Positions 7,856 to 16,556 of a stretch of DNA of 28,756 nt are shown one piece after another. Source of the DNA: an uncultured Campylobacter sp. (GTDB taxonomy: Bacteria; Actinomycetota; Actinomycetes; Mycobacteriales; Mycobacteriaceae); NCBI GenBank assembly GCA_946221035.1, contig CAMIME010000032.1, positions 1 through 28,756 of the forward strand. The letters run 5' to 3'. The position numbers were made by a program, and so were the translations under genes. The first letter of the stretch is position 1; every line of letters starts with the position of its first letter. The notes under the pieces were generated by a model that saw only the letters and a list, made by a program, of their open reading frames with translations, searched no databases and was not told where the DNA came from.

Positions 7856-9817
7856 TTACTTCTCCTCCGTCGCGGCGGTTGCAGCTGTCTCAGTGAGCTC
7901 GTGCGTATCGACGGCTCCGTACCCGACCTCATCCTCAACGGAAGACGCCTGGGCCGTCCGGCGCGCTTCCGCGGTAGCGAACGCCTTGCCCATGCCGTTG
8001 ACGCTGGGTTTAGACCAGAACGGACGGCGCGACGCGAGGATGAGCAGCGGCGCCGTCACCAGGAACGTCACCACAAGGTCGAAAATCGTGGTCAGGCCCA
8101 TGGTGAACGCGAAGCCCTTCACGTCGCCCACGGCCAGGAAGTAGATAATGACCGCACCGATCAGGGTGACCATGTTGCCGGTAATGATCGTGTCCTTCGC
8201 ACGCTCCCAGCCAGACGCAGTTGCGGAGCGGAAAGTCTTGCCCCGGCGGACCTCGTCCTTGATCCTTTCGTAGATCACGATGAACGAGTCGGCAGTGGTA
8301 CCGATACCGATGACCAAACCGGCGATACCAGACAGATCCAGCGCGTACCCGATCCAGCGGCCGAGAAGCACAAGCGAGCCGTACACCAACGCGCCTGCCG
8401 CAACCAGGGAAAGCAGGGAAATCAAGCCATAGAGCCGGTAGTACAGGAGCACAAACGCCGCCACGAGCAGCAGGCCGACAAGGCCCGCATACAGGCCAGC
8501 TTGCAGTGAGGCCTGACCCAGAGACGGCGGAACCGTCAGGGCCGTGCCGCCAGGTTCCCCGTCCTCACCCACGAAAGACAGCGGCAGGGCACCGTAGCGC
8601 AGGTTGTTTGCCAGCCCCTCCGCCTCTTCTTGAGTGAACTGGCCTGTAATGGAAGTTGCAGACCCGACCGGGGTTGCCCCCTGGATCACGGGCGCGGAGA
8701 TCACCTGGGAATCCAGCGTGATGGCAATCTGCTGACCGATGAGCTCGCTGGTCAGCTGAGCCCACGTTGCCGAGCCGTTGACATTGCCGTTCTGGCTAAA
8801 CGCGAAGCTAATCTCCATCTGGCCGGACTGGGGGTTGTAGCCACCGGTGATGGGGCGGGAAGTGTCGATCTGCTCACCGGTCAGGCGCGGGCCATCTTCA
8901 CCCTCAGCCCCGGACAGCAGCGGCACGGCATCAAGCAGGAGCGTTTGCCCGGTAGATGGGTCGCAGGCGACGAGCGGGAGCTCTTCTACGTCAGACCCGG
9001 CGAGCGGATCCGACGCCTGGCCGATGCAGCGCGCCTGCATCAGCGTCATCGCGGCGAACTGCTCAGTCGGGTCAGTGGACTGGCGGGTGCGCCGCAGCAT
9101 CTCGGCGGTGTCTTGGCGGCGCTCAGCAGCCTCAACCGGCCCATTCGGCTCCGGCAGTGGGGTGGCATCGAGCTGTCGGACGTTTTCCGGCGCTTCGGGC
9201 TCCTCAGTCTCGGTCGGCACAAGATCTTTGCCTTCCTTTTTCTCGCCCTCTGTGCCTTCTGTGCCCTCTGCCTCTGCACCCTCCACGTCTTCGCTTTCGG
9301 CAGCATTCTGGCGCGCTGCCAGCTGCGTCAGGATGGTTTGGCCCTCCTGCTGGGTGAAGATGCCGTAGGTGACCCATTCCTGCAGCATCTCGTAAATGGC
9401 GTCGTCGACCGCGGTCGCATCGGCAGCCGGCGGTTGCATGACGGGGCGGAACAACAGCTGAGAGGTTTGCCCGATGTTGCGGATCTCCGAGGTGTCGTCT
9501 CCCGCGGCCTCGATCACGATTGTGTTGCCGTCAACGACCACAGTCGCGCCCGAGACACCCATGCCGTTGACGCGGTTTTCCAAGATCCGTCGCGCATCCT
9601 GGAGCTGCTCAGCGGTTGGCTCCTCGCCCTGCGGCACCAGCGTCACACGGGTACCACCTTGAAGGTCGATGCCCAGCTTCGGCGATGCTGACTTGCTGCC
9701 GGTGAAGAACACCAGCGAGTACACCACTATGACAATGAGGACGAATAGGGCGAGGGCGCGGGCGGGCCACTGCCGCCGCGCGCGCAATTCGCCGGATCGC
9801 CGAGTGTTTTGAGGCAC
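7856..9817 (-). CDS. secD: Protein translocase subunit SecD
   Basis: Larger partner of SecF in the Sec export complex. The start chosen is the GTG at 9817, because GAGGAG lies eight bases before it; an in-frame ATG at 9871 has no such site. This gives 653 residues. After the first membrane helix comes the family motif KLGIDLQGGTRVTL. The P1 head region is interrupted by a long acidic, low-complexity insert (about residues 180-240, rich in Glu, Gly and Thr). The C-terminal five-helix block contains GLVIGIGTTADSFIVIYERI, the conserved SecD segment. It sits between yajC and secF, giving the usual yajC-secD-secF order. Confidence 0.96.
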   Translation of the reverse strand: MPQNTRRSGELRARRQWPARALALFVLIVIVVYSLVFFTGSKSASPKLGIDLQGGTRVTLVPQGEEPTAEQLQDARRILENRVNGMGVSGATVVVDGNTIVIEAAGDDTSEIRNIGQTSQLLFRPVMQPPAADATAVDDAIYEMLQEWVTYGIFTQQEGQTILTQLAARQNAAESEDVEGAEAEGTEGTEGEKKEGKDLVPTETEEPEAPENVRQLDATPLPEPNGPVEAAERRQDTAEMLRRTRQSTDPTEQFAAMTLMQARCIGQASDPLAGSDVEELPLVACDPSTGQTLLLDAVPLLSGAEGEDGPRLTGEQIDTSRPITGGYNPQSGQMEISFAFSQNGNVNGSATWAQLTSELIGQQIAITLDSQVISAPVIQGATPVGSATSITGQFTQEEAEGLANNLRYGALPLSFVGEDGEPGGTALTVPPSLGQASLQAGLYAGLVGLLLVAAFVLLYYRLYGLISLLSLVAAGALVYGSLVLLGRWIGYALDLSGIAGLVIGIGTTADSFIVIYERIKDEVRRGKTFRSATASGWERAKDTIITGNMVTLIGAVIIYFLAVGDVKGFAFTMGLTTIFDLVVTFLVTAPLLILASRRPFWSKPSVNGMGKAFATAEARRTAQASSVEDEVGYGAVDTHELTETAATAATEEK

Positions 9818-9904
9818 TGAGCAAACTCCTCTGTTTCCACGGATTTGGATGGGTCGCGCCTGCGTAGGCACATCCGAACATGCTACGTCATGGCCCGCCC
9901 AAAC

Positions 9905-10198
9905 TTAGAGTTCGGGTGAGATGGCAGGCTCGACCCGCTTCATCACTCCTGCAGCCTCCATGGTGACCTGGAACCCCGGGGCAAGTTCCACTATCAAGGT
10001 TTCTCCGTGGTTCTCCACCACCGTGGCGTGGAAGCCTGCGACGTTGACAATGCGGTCGCCGGGCTGCAGGGAGGCCTGCATCTCGCTCACCTCCGCCTGG
10101 CGTTTCTTCTGCGCCCGCATCATGAGCACGGACGGAAGGAGGAACACGAGCAGGATGAGGACAAGCATGAGGATTTCCATGGGGCCAAATTGTCTCAC
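9905..10198 (-). CDS. yajC: Preprotein translocase subunit YajC
   Basis: Small single-span membrane protein of the SecDF-YajC accessory complex. It is 97 residues with one N-terminal hydrophobic helix (EILMLVLILLVFLLPSVLMM), then MRAQKKRQ, and a small beta-rich domain with LQPGDRIVNVAGFHATVVE, typical of YajC. The start is uncertain: a GTG at 10198 follows a G-rich run, and an ATG at 10180 would give a product beginning MEILML, the more usual YajC beginning, but with a poor ribosome site. It lies between ruvB and secD in the conserved actinobacterial order. Confidence 0.93.
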   Translation of the reverse strand: MRQFGPMEILMLVLILLVFLLPSVLMMRAQKKRQAEVSEMQASLQPGDRIVNVAGFHATVVENHGETLIVELAPGFQVTMEAAGVMKRVEPAISPEL

Positions 10199-10252
10199 AC
10201 CCCCTTACACAGCTCCCTGACACAGGTCCTGCCCCTGCTCCCTCGGGGACCG

Positions 10253-11347
10253 TCAGGGCTCGAGGTGCAGCGTCAGTTGACCCGGTGCCTCCGGCGGGGC
10301 CTGGAGCCCGAGGTGCTCCCACGCGGCCGCGGTGGCAACACGACCACGCCCCGTGCGCGACATCAGACCGGCGCGTACGAGGTACGGCTCGCATACTTCC
10401 TCGATGGTGCCCGGCTCCTCCCCCACGGCAATTGCAAGTGTGCCTACGCCGACCGGCCCACCCCCGTGCCCGCGAATCAACGCGTCAAGCACAGCCCGGT
10501 CGAGCCGGTCGAGTCCGAGCTCGTCCACGTCGAAGACGTCGAGCGCCGATTGCGCTGCCCCGAGGTCGACCTTGCCGCTTCCGTGGACGTCCGCCCAGTC
10601 ACGCACGCGGCGCAAAAGTCGGTTTGCAATACGTGGTGTGCCCCTGGAGCGCGACGCGATTTCCACCGCTGCGTCCGCGTCGATGCCCACCCCGAGGATC
10701 GACGCGGCGCGGGTGACTACTTTGGTCAAATCGTCCACGTCGTAGAACTCCATTTGCGCCGTGAACCCGAAGCGGTCCCGGAGGGGGCCGGTAAGCATGC
10801 CTGCTCGGGTGGTCGCGCCGACGAGGGTAAATGGGGGGATTTCCAGCGGAATTGACGTGGCACCTGGGCCTTTGCCCACGATGACGTCGATCCGGAAATC
10901 CTCCATTGCCATATACAGCATCTCTTCCGCCGGACGGGCAATCCGGTGGATTTCGTCGATGAACAGCACGTCGCCCTCCATGAGGTTCGACAGCATCGCC
11001 GCCAGATCCCCCGCCCGCTCGAGAGCCGGGCCGGATGTCATCCGCAGCGAGGTCCCCAACTCCTGGGCGACGATCATGGCCATGGTTGTTTTGCCAAGGC
11101 CCGGCGGTCCGGACAACAAGATGTGGTCGGGGGTCACCCCGCGGTTGCGCGCACCCGCCAAGACGAGCCCCAGCTGCTCGCGCACCTTGGGCTGACCAAT
11201 GAACTCTTCGATGGACTTCGGGCGGAGGGAACGCTCCACATCGTGCTCATCGGCCTGAGCCTGAGCGTTGACCGGCGAGGTTGCACGCGGCCCCGGCACC
11301 GCAAGGCCCTCCGGAAGCTTGAACTCCGTTTTCTCCACGTCCGACAT
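10253..11347 (-). CDS. ruvB: Holliday junction branch-migration ATPase RuvB
   Basis: Hexameric AAA+ motor that moves Holliday junctions with RuvA so that RuvC can cut them. The 364 residues carry the Walker A loop GPPGLGKTT (80-88), Walker B LFIDEIHR (D131-E132), the sensor segment TLVGATTRAGML, and a C-terminal winged helix with the DNA-binding GTLAIAVGEEPGTIEEV region ending in RTGRGRVAT. The ATG is ten bases after the ruvA stop with only a weak ribosome site, so coupling to ruvA is likely. It is the last gene of ruvC-ruvA-ruvB and is probably part of the SOS-controlled unit. Confidence 0.98.
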   Translation of the reverse strand: MSDVEKTEFKLPEGLAVPGPRATSPVNAQAQADEHDVERSLRPKSIEEFIGQPKVREQLGLVLAGARNRGVTPDHILLSGPPGLGKTTMAMIVAQELGTSLRMTSGPALERAGDLAAMLSNLMEGDVLFIDEIHRIARPAEEMLYMAMEDFRIDVIVGKGPGATSIPLEIPPFTLVGATTRAGMLTGPLRDRFGFTAQMEFYDVDDLTKVVTRAASILGVGIDADAAVEIASRSRGTPRIANRLLRRVRDWADVHGSGKVDLGAAQSALDVFDVDELGLDRLDRAVLDALIRGHGGGPVGVGTLAIAVGEEPGTIEEVCEPYLVRAGLMSRTGRGRVATAAAWEHLGLQAPPEAPGQLTLHLEP

Positions 11348-11357
11348 AGTGGCGAAC

Positions 11358-11972
11358 CTACTTCTTTCCCAGCTCGCTCAGTGCACGGCGCAGCAACGCC
11401 GAGGCTTCTTCCTGCGGGTTCTCGGCCACCAAGGCATCCACCACGGGCCGCGAGCTGCGTTCCGGGAAGCCGAGGCCGACAAGCGCCTCGACGACTTGCT
11501 CGGCGGCCAGTGACACTCCCACGTTTGGCGCTGCAGGGGCCTGACCTGTGCCAGCATCGCCGGCGGGCAGGAAGGCCTCGACCTTATCCTTTAGCTCCAG
11601 CACGATTCGCTCCGCCATCTTCTTGCCCACGCCGGGAATCGTCTGAATCGACTTGGCGTCAGAGGCGGCGATCTTGGTGGAGAGCTCTGCTGGCCCAAAT
11701 ACCGCGAGCGCGGCCATCGCCAGCTTCGGGCCGAGCCCGGAGACGGTTTGCAGCCTATGGAACATCTCGCGCGAATCCGGCTCGCCGAATCCGTAGAGGG
11801 TCACGCCGTCATCCTTGACCACCATCGAGGTCATCACCCGCCGCGTCTCGCCGCGCACAAGACCGCCCAGCGTCTGCGGCGTAGCCAGAAAACGGTATCC
11901 CACACCAGCGCATTCGATCACCGCGTGATCCAGCCCGATGGACAGCACCTCGCCGTGCAAAGAATCAATCAT
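11358..11972 (-). CDS. ruvA: Holliday junction DNA-binding protein RuvA
   Basis: Binds four-way DNA junctions and loads RuvB. The start is the ATG at 11972, giving MIDSLHGEVLSIG, the usual RuvA beginning, and overlapping the ruvC stop by four bases; 204 residues. An OB-fold N-terminal domain is followed by helix-hairpin-helix motifs (VSGLGPKLAMAAL and IPGVGKKMAERIVLEL) and a C-terminal three-helix domain (AAEQVVEALVGLGF) that contacts RuvB. A longer upstream reading frame would merely run into ruvC coding sequence. Confidence 0.97.
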   Translation of the reverse strand: MIDSLHGEVLSIGLDHAVIECAGVGYRFLATPQTLGGLVRGETRRVMTSMVVKDDGVTLYGFGEPDSREMFHRLQTVSGLGPKLAMAALAVFGPAELSTKIAASDAKSIQTIPGVGKKMAERIVLELKDKVEAFLPAGDAGTGQAPAAPNVGVSLAAEQVVEALVGLGFPERSSRPVVDALVAENPQEEASALLRRALSELGKK

Positions 11973-12511
11973 GACAATGCGACCTTTCTGTGAAGTGCTG
12001 CGGCTTGGTTCGCTCGCGCAATCAGTGGGGCCCGCCAGCAGTGGCACACAGCAATAGCCAGGGCGTCTGCGGCGTCGGCAGGCTTCGGGGGCTCCGAGAG
12101 CCCGAGAACTCTGGTGACCATGGCCGTCATCTGCTTCTTGTCCGCGCGCCCGTTGCCGGAAATAGCCTTCTTCACCTCGGAAGGTGTGTACATGTGCACC
12201 GGGATCTCCCGCTCCGCGGCCGCGAGAACCATCACGCCGACCGCGTGGGCCGTGTGCATGACGGTGGAGACGTTTCCCCGCTCGAAGATCCGCTCCATTG
12301 CCACCACATCAGGCTGATAGTCATCCATCCACTCGCCCACTGCGCGGGAGATACGCAACAGGCGCTCGGGTAGTTCCGCAGATGACGGGGTGCGCACCAC
12401 CCCAACCGAAATCGGGATGATCTGCCTGCCGCGCCCTGCCTGCACCACGGACAGCCCGCAGCGGGTCAGGCCGGGATCGATGCCCATGACACGTAACCCT
12501 TCGAGATTCAC
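11969..12511 (-). CDS. ruvC: Crossover junction endodeoxyribonuclease RuvC
   Basis: Cuts Holliday junctions symmetrically during recombination repair. The GTG at 12511 is chosen because AAAGGAGG lies five bases upstream; the frame is open further but the extra part is not RuvC-like. The 180-residue product shows the four acidic catalytic positions: D12 in GIDPGLTRCG, E73 in AMERIF, and D146/D149 in PADAADALAIAVCH. A probable LexA site lies about 22 bases upstream, in keeping with the SOS control known for ruvC in mycobacteria. It is the first gene of ruvCAB and overlaps ruvA. Confidence 0.97.
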   Translation of the reverse strand: MNLEGLRVMGIDPGLTRCGLSVVQAGRGRQIIPISVGVVRTPSSAELPERLLRISRAVGEWMDDYQPDVVAMERIFERGNVSTVMHTAHAVGVMVLAAAEREIPVHMYTPSEVKKAISGNGRADKKQMTAMVTRVLGLSEPPKPADAADALAIAVCHCWRAPLIARANQAAALHRKVALS

Positions 12512-12532
12512 CCGAGCCTCCTTTCCGCGCCT

Positions 12533-12548
12533 TGACACAAATGTTCTA
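12533..12548 (-). promoter_or_regulatory. Probable LexA (SOS) box of ruvC
   Basis: On the minus strand the 16-mer TAGAACATTTGTGTCA resembles the actinobacterial SOS box TCGAACATNTGTTCGA: the left half GAACAT and the central TGT agree, the right half is degenerate. It lies 22 bases before the ruvC start. LexA control of ruvC is established in mycobacteria; here it is inferred from the match. Confidence 0.5.
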
Positions 12549-12585
12549 CCACACGATGCGCCGGAGACCCGCATGACAAACGGCA

Positions 12586-12613
12586 ACGGCGCGCCGGAAA
12601 TCCGGCGCGCCGT
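12586..12613 (-). terminator. Hairpin between yebC and ruvC, probable terminator of yebC
   Basis: A very strong GC-rich dyad with 12-bp arms (ACGGCGCGCCGG and its complement) and a 4-nt loop lies about 32 bases after the yebC stop. On the minus strand it is followed by TGCCGTTTGT, a weak T tract. It therefore fits a terminator that separates yebC from the ruv unit, but without the usual long T run. Confidence 0.55.
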
Positions 12614-12644
12614 CGTCGATAAGCGAAAAAGGCCCCGCGAAACC

Positions 12645-13397
12645 TTAGGCGTCGAGCTGCTCCGCAACCTTGTCGGAGATGTTCATGTTGGTGTAGACGT
12701 TTTGCACGTCGTCCGATTCCTCGAGGGCGTCGATGAGGCGCATCATCTTCTGTGCGCTCTCCAGGTCAAGGTCCACCTGCACATCGGCGCGGAACTCCTG
12801 ATCGGAATCTTCGACCTCGATGCCTTCGGCAACCAACGCGTCCTTGACTGCAGGTACGTCCGTGGGCGCACAGATGATCTCGAAATCCTCGCCCAAATCG
12901 TTGACTTCCTCGGCGCCCGCGTCGAGCACAGCCATGAGGACGTCGTCTTCCGTCAGTTCGCCCTTCTTGATGGTCACGACACCGGTGCGCTCGAACATGT
13001 ACGCCACCGACCCGGATTCGCCCAGGTTGCCGCCGTTCTTGGTCATCGCGGTACGCACGTCGGTGGCCGCGCGGTTGCGGTTGTCCGTGAGGCACTCGAT
13101 GAGCACGGCGACGCCGTTGACGCCGTAGCCCTCGTAGGTGATGGCCTCGTAGTTCGACCCACCCGCGATCTCACCGGAACCGCGCTTGCGGGCGCGCTCG
13201 ATGTTGTCGCCCGGCACGGAGGCCTTCTTGGCCTTCTTGATCATGTCGTCGAGGGTCGGGTTGCCAGCCGGATCGCCGCCACCGGTACGAGCTGCCACCT
13301 CGATATCCTTAATCAGCTTCGCCCACAGCTTCGAACGCTTCGCGTCGTTCGCGGCCTTCTTGTGCTTGGTAGTAGCCCACTTTGAGTGGCCAGACAT
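12645..13397 (-). CDS. YebC/PmpR-family transcriptional regulator
   Basis: Cytoplasmic protein of the widespread YebC family (TACO1 relatives), described as DNA-binding regulators and, in some members, factors that help translation past proline runs. The start is the ATG at 13397, giving the invariant beginning MSGHSKWATTKHKKAANDAK, with AGGGG six bases upstream; 250 residues, normal for the family. Other family segments are NPTLDDMIKKAKKASVP, ERARKRGSGE, YEGYGVNGVAVLIECLTDNRNRA and the acidic C-terminal domain. It sits just upstream of ruvC, the usual location, but a strong hairpin separates the two. Confidence 0.96.
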   Translation of the reverse strand: MSGHSKWATTKHKKAANDAKRSKLWAKLIKDIEVAARTGGGDPAGNPTLDDMIKKAKKASVPGDNIERARKRGSGEIAGGSNYEAITYEGYGVNGVAVLIECLTDNRNRAATDVRTAMTKNGGNLGESGSVAYMFERTGVVTIKKGELTEDDVLMAVLDAGAEEVNDLGEDFEIICAPTDVPAVKDALVAEGIEVEDSDQEFRADVQVDLDLESAQKMMRLIDALEESDDVQNVYTNMNISDKVAEQLDA

Positions 13398-13450
13398 CGC
13401 GCACCCCTTCTCCTCGATTGACGGATAACAGACGGCAAGTATACGCGGGC

Positions 13451-13927
13451 CTAACCAGCCGGCAGGTGCCGGTCCACGGCATAAGCGGGAAGCGCCGCCG
13501 TGCCCCCGAGCCGCAGCGCGCGTACCGACGGCCGCTCCCGCAACGCCAAGGTGTCGGTGACCGCGTCGTTGTAGAACCGCTGCGCCAGCGCCACCCGGGT
13601 GGATGCGTCCTCCCACTGCGCCGGTGCCGCCTTGCCAGCGGTGAGCTGTTCCACCTGCTCGGTGAGACGAGCCTCCTGTTGCAAACGTGTGTGGAGGTCC
13701 GTCGGCTGCAGCCGCACATCCTCGGTCATTCGGGCCAGCGGCGCGAGCTCTGGGTACAAGGTGGCCACTACGGCGCACCGCCTGTCCAAGGCCGCCTGCA
13801 GCGCATCACGTGACCTGTCGAGCCGGATGTGCAACCGGTTGAGGCGCTGGGCCGTGTGGTAGGCCCACGCCACAAAAAGCGTGACGGCCACCGCTGCCGC
13901 GACGGCCACAACGAGCGTCAGACCCAT
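13451..13927 (-). CDS. LemA-like single-span membrane protein, function unknown
   Basis: The 158-residue product begins with a hydrophobic helix (about residues 4-22) and continues as a helical, Arg/Gln/Leu-rich domain. The pattern RLHIRLDRSRDALQAALDRR followed by AQRFYNDAVTDT and a proline-containing tail resembles the LemA fold (helix near the N-terminus, paired long helices, FYND motif), but similarity is remote. Its ATG overlaps the pimA stop by ten bases, so the two are coupled. Mycobacterium tuberculosis has a membrane-protein gene (Rv2609c) in the same place beside pimA. A role in the envelope is a guess from context only. Confidence 0.75.
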   Translation of the reverse strand: MGLTLVVAVAAAVAVTLFVAWAYHTAQRLNRLHIRLDRSRDALQAALDRRCAVVATLYPELAPLARMTEDVRLQPTDLHTRLQQEARLTEQVEQLTAGKAAPAQWEDASTRVALAQRFYNDAVTDTLALRERPSVRALRLGGTAALPAYAVDRHLPAG

Positions 13928-15003
13928 CGCTCTACCGTCACCTTCTCATCCGACGACACTGCCTCGTAGACGGCGAGGATCTGTCGTGACACCGTCGACC
14001 AGTCGAAATCCATGCACCGCTCGGCGCCAGCCGTGATCAGTGCGGTGCGGGCCGAAGGGTCGTCGATAAGCAGCTGCAGCGTGCGGGCGAGCGCTTCGCT
14101 GTCGCCGGGCGGGAACAGTGCGCCGGCGGTGCCGCATACCGCCGAAAATGCCTCGATGTCGCTTGCAACGACGGCGCAGCCGGCCGCCATCGCTTCGACG
14201 AGGATGATGCCGAACGATTCCCCGCCGGTGTTCGGCGCAACGAAGATGTCCGCACGCCCGAGGATCTTCCGCTTCTCTTCCTCGCTCACCCTGCCGGTGA
14301 ACGTCACTCCGTCGATGGGCCGGGGGTGACCCGCCCCCATCACCGTCACCTTGGCCGGGGTTTCGAGTTTGCTCACCGCGTCAAGCAGGATGCCCAGCCC
14401 CTTGCGCGGCTCATCGAGTCTGCCCAAAAATGCGATCTCCACGTCCGAGCCCGCTGCGGGCGGGGTTCGGTACGCGGCGAAGCTGGCGGTATCGACACCA
14501 TTGGGGATGATCACAGGGTCCGTGCCCACCTGGCCCGCTTGCCACCGCCAGGCCATTTCGGAAACCGCAATACCTGCGCGGATTTTCTCCAGGCGCCCCC
14601 GAAGCGCAGGAAGCGCAAGTTTCAGCGCGTAGGACGAGTCGGCGGAGGCGTGGTAGGTGGCAACGATCGGCCCCTGGGCCATCCCCGCAGCCGCCATGGA
14701 ATAGCTCGGCGAGTTCGGCTCGTGGAGGTGCAACACGTCGAAGTCGCCCTCCTCGATGAACTGGCGCGTGATGCGCCGCACTTGGGGGCCGAAGGAGAGA
14801 CGGGCCACGGAACCGTTGTACGGAATCGGCACGGCCGGCCCACCGCGGATCACCCATTCAGGCAGTGCGGTGTCCGAGCTCGCCGGGCCGAGCACCAACG
14901 CATCGTGGCCTACACTGCGCAGGTGGGCGGCCAGGTCGAGCACGTGCGCTTGGACGCCACCGGGCTCGTCGAAGGAGTACGGACACACCAGGCCAATTCG
15001 CAT
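13918..15003 (-). CDS. pimA: Phosphatidyl-myo-inositol alpha-mannosyltransferase PimA
   Basis: First mannosyltransferase of phosphatidylinositol mannoside (PIM) synthesis: moves mannose from GDP-mannose to the inositol 2-OH of phosphatidylinositol on the inner face of the membrane. The start is the ATG at 15003, giving MRIGLVCPYSFDEPGGVQAH with the Gly-rich acceptor loop, and overlapping the patA stop by one base (TGATG); 361 residues. The GT-B, GT4-family C-terminal domain has VSEMAW, IIPNGVD, FLGRLDEPRKGL and the E-x7-E motif GGESFGIILVEAMA. It is part of pgsA-patA-pimA, matching M. tuberculosis Rv2612c-Rv2611c-Rv2610c. Confidence 0.95.
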   Translation of the reverse strand: MRIGLVCPYSFDEPGGVQAHVLDLAAHLRSVGHDALVLGPASSDTALPEWVIRGGPAVPIPYNGSVARLSFGPQVRRITRQFIEEGDFDVLHLHEPNSPSYSMAAAGMAQGPIVATYHASADSSYALKLALPALRGRLEKIRAGIAVSEMAWRWQAGQVGTDPVIIPNGVDTASFAAYRTPPAAGSDVEIAFLGRLDEPRKGLGILLDAVSKLETPAKVTVMGAGHPRPIDGVTFTGRVSEEEKRKILGRADIFVAPNTGGESFGIILVEAMAAGCAVVASDIEAFSAVCGTAGALFPPGDSEALARTLQLLIDDPSARTALITAGAERCMDFDWSTVSRQILAVYEAVSSDEKVTVERWV

Positions 15004-15917
15004 CAGCGCCTCCCCCGCCGGGAAGCCTCTGGACGGTCGGCTGGCCACAGGGGTTGGAGCATGTGCCAATCCTCCGGGTGTGCCGCGATGTTGCGGGCGA
15101 ACTCGTCCGCCACACGCTGCACTGTCTCCTCCAACGAGGTCACATGCACGGGTTTGCCAACGCTGAGCCCCCACCCCGGGCTCGAGCGGTCGCCGCTAAA
15201 CCAGCTGTGGGCGACCATGAGCGCCGCGCCGGTGTCGATGGCGAGCTTCGCCGGACCCGCGGGGAACGTCGTCGCCTCACCGAAGAATTGCACCGGCACC
15301 CCGCGGCCCGCCATGTCCCGCTCCCCCAAAAGGCACACGATGCCGCCGCCGGCAAGGACCTCCCGCAGGCGCTCGTAGGGCGGCCTGCGCTCCCCGGTCA
15401 GGGCCACCACGTCGAATCCGAGTCCTTCGCGGAAGTCGACGAACGCGTCAAACAGCGCTTCTGGTTTGAGTCGCTCGGCGACGGTGGTGAACTGGCCGTA
15501 GCGCTGCACGAGCCACATTCCGGCCATGTCCCAGTTGCCGGTGTGGGGCAAGGTCAAGACCACACCCTTGCCAAGGGCCACCGCGGCGTCGAGGTCGTTG
15601 CGGCCCTGCATCCCTCGGTCCAGGCTGGCCAAGAGCTCCGCGTCGCCCGCAAGCTGCGGGAGCTGAAATGCCTCACGCCAGTACCTGGCGTAGGAACGCA
15701 TGGAATCCCGGACCAGGGTTTGGGTGACGTGTTCGGCCCCCACGACACGGGTGAGGTTACGCCGAAGCTGCTCCATCCCCCTGCCGTTGTCAGAGACGAG
15801 ATCCGCGCCGCACTCAAACGCACGAGCCGCAAGTCGCGGGGGAACCGCACTGGCACACTTCCAACCCGCGATGTAGGCCGCGGCGGCAGCCCTCTCCTTC
15901 AGCGTCGGCCCCGCCAT
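15003..15917 (-). CDS. patA: Phosphatidylinositol mannoside acyltransferase (LPLAT/HtrB family)
   Basis: Adds a fatty acyl chain to the mannose of PIM1/PIM2 on the cytoplasmic face of the membrane. The 304 residues belong to the lysophospholipid acyltransferase family with the catalytic HX4D motif in LPHTGNWD (H125, D130). Later blocks include GGGIVCLLGERDMAGRGVPVQFFGE and PAGPAKLAIDTGAALM, as in HtrB/LpxL-type enzymes. The ATG is three bases after the pgsA stop and the stop overlaps pimA. The location between pgsA and pimA decides the substrate assignment over lipid A-type acyltransferases. Confidence 0.93.
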   Translation of the reverse strand: MAGPTLKERAAAAAYIAGWKCASAVPPRLAARAFECGADLVSDNGRGMEQLRRNLTRVVGAEHVTQTLVRDSMRSYARYWREAFQLPQLAGDAELLASLDRGMQGRNDLDAAVALGKGVVLTLPHTGNWDMAGMWLVQRYGQFTTVAERLKPEALFDAFVDFREGLGFDVVALTGERRPPYERLREVLAGGGIVCLLGERDMAGRGVPVQFFGEATTFPAGPAKLAIDTGAALMVAHSWFSGDRSSPGWGLSVGKPVHVTSLEETVQRVADEFARNIAAHPEDWHMLQPLWPADRPEASRRGRR

Positions 15918-15920
15918 GGC

Positions 15921-16556
15921 CTAGGCTCCCGCCGGTGGCGCCATCACGGTGTCCGCCCCCGGATCATTGCGGGCGAAGACGAGTCGCTGCACCACGGTGA
16001 ACGCGGACCCGGCCACCAGGATCCACAACGACACCACCACAGCGTGCGGTACCCCGAACCCTTGCAAGGCGAGACCGCACAGCGCCACGATGAGGCGCTC
16101 CGGGCGTTCAACCAACCCACCCACAATGCGCAAGCCCCCAGCTTCGCCCCTCGCCTTGATGTAGCTGATGACTTGCGAGAGCACCAGTACCACTAAACAC
16201 GCGGCCACGTGCACCGCGCCCACCTGCTCCACGTAGATAAGCCACATAGCAATCGAACCGAAGAGCGCACCGTCCGTGATCCTGTCGCAGCTCGCATCCA
16301 GCGTCGCGCCAAATGCCGTCCCGCCGCCTTTCAGCCGTGCCATCGTGCCGTCCACCATGTCGAAGGCAGCGAAAAACGCCGAGAGCACCGCCGCGAGCAC
16401 CAGGTGATCGGTGGGGATGAGCACAACCGAGACCAGGACGGTGGCGAGCGTGCCCACCACCGTGGTCACGTTGGGGGTCCACCCCATTCCGATAAGGCCA
16501 CGGGCGACGGGTTCGACCACGACTGCGGCGGGTTTGCGGCCGTGCACACTAAGCAT
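15921..16556 (-). CDS. pgsA: CDP-alcohol phosphatidyltransferase, phosphatidylinositol (phosphate) synthase
   Basis: Integral membrane enzyme that joins CDP-diacylglycerol to inositol phosphate, giving the lipid anchor for PIMs. The ATG at 16556 is chosen because GGGG lies six bases upstream and the product then begins MLSVHGRKP; the upstream frame only repeats the HIT gene 3' end. The 211 residues hold the full CDP-alcohol phosphotransferase signature: D66, D69-G70, A73-R74, G83, D87 and D91 in FDMVDGTMARL to ATLDASCDRITD. About six hydrophobic segments follow. It overlaps the HIT gene by eight bases and precedes patA by three. Confidence 0.94.
   Translation of the reverse strand: MLSVHGRKPAAVVVEPVARGLIGMGWTPNVTTVVGTLATVLVSVVLIPTDHLVLAAVLSAFFAAFDMVDGTMARLKGGGTAFGATLDASCDRITDGALFGSIAMWLIYVEQVGAVHVAACLVVLVLSQVISYIKARGEAGGLRIVGGLVERPERLIVALCGLALQGFGVPHAVVVSLWILVAGSAFTVVQRLVFARNDPGADTVMAPPAGA

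Noticed and set aside
14865..16196. Long rightward open frame (443 codons) opposite pimA, patA and pgsA
   Set aside because: It spans three well-identified genes on the other strand and has no motif.
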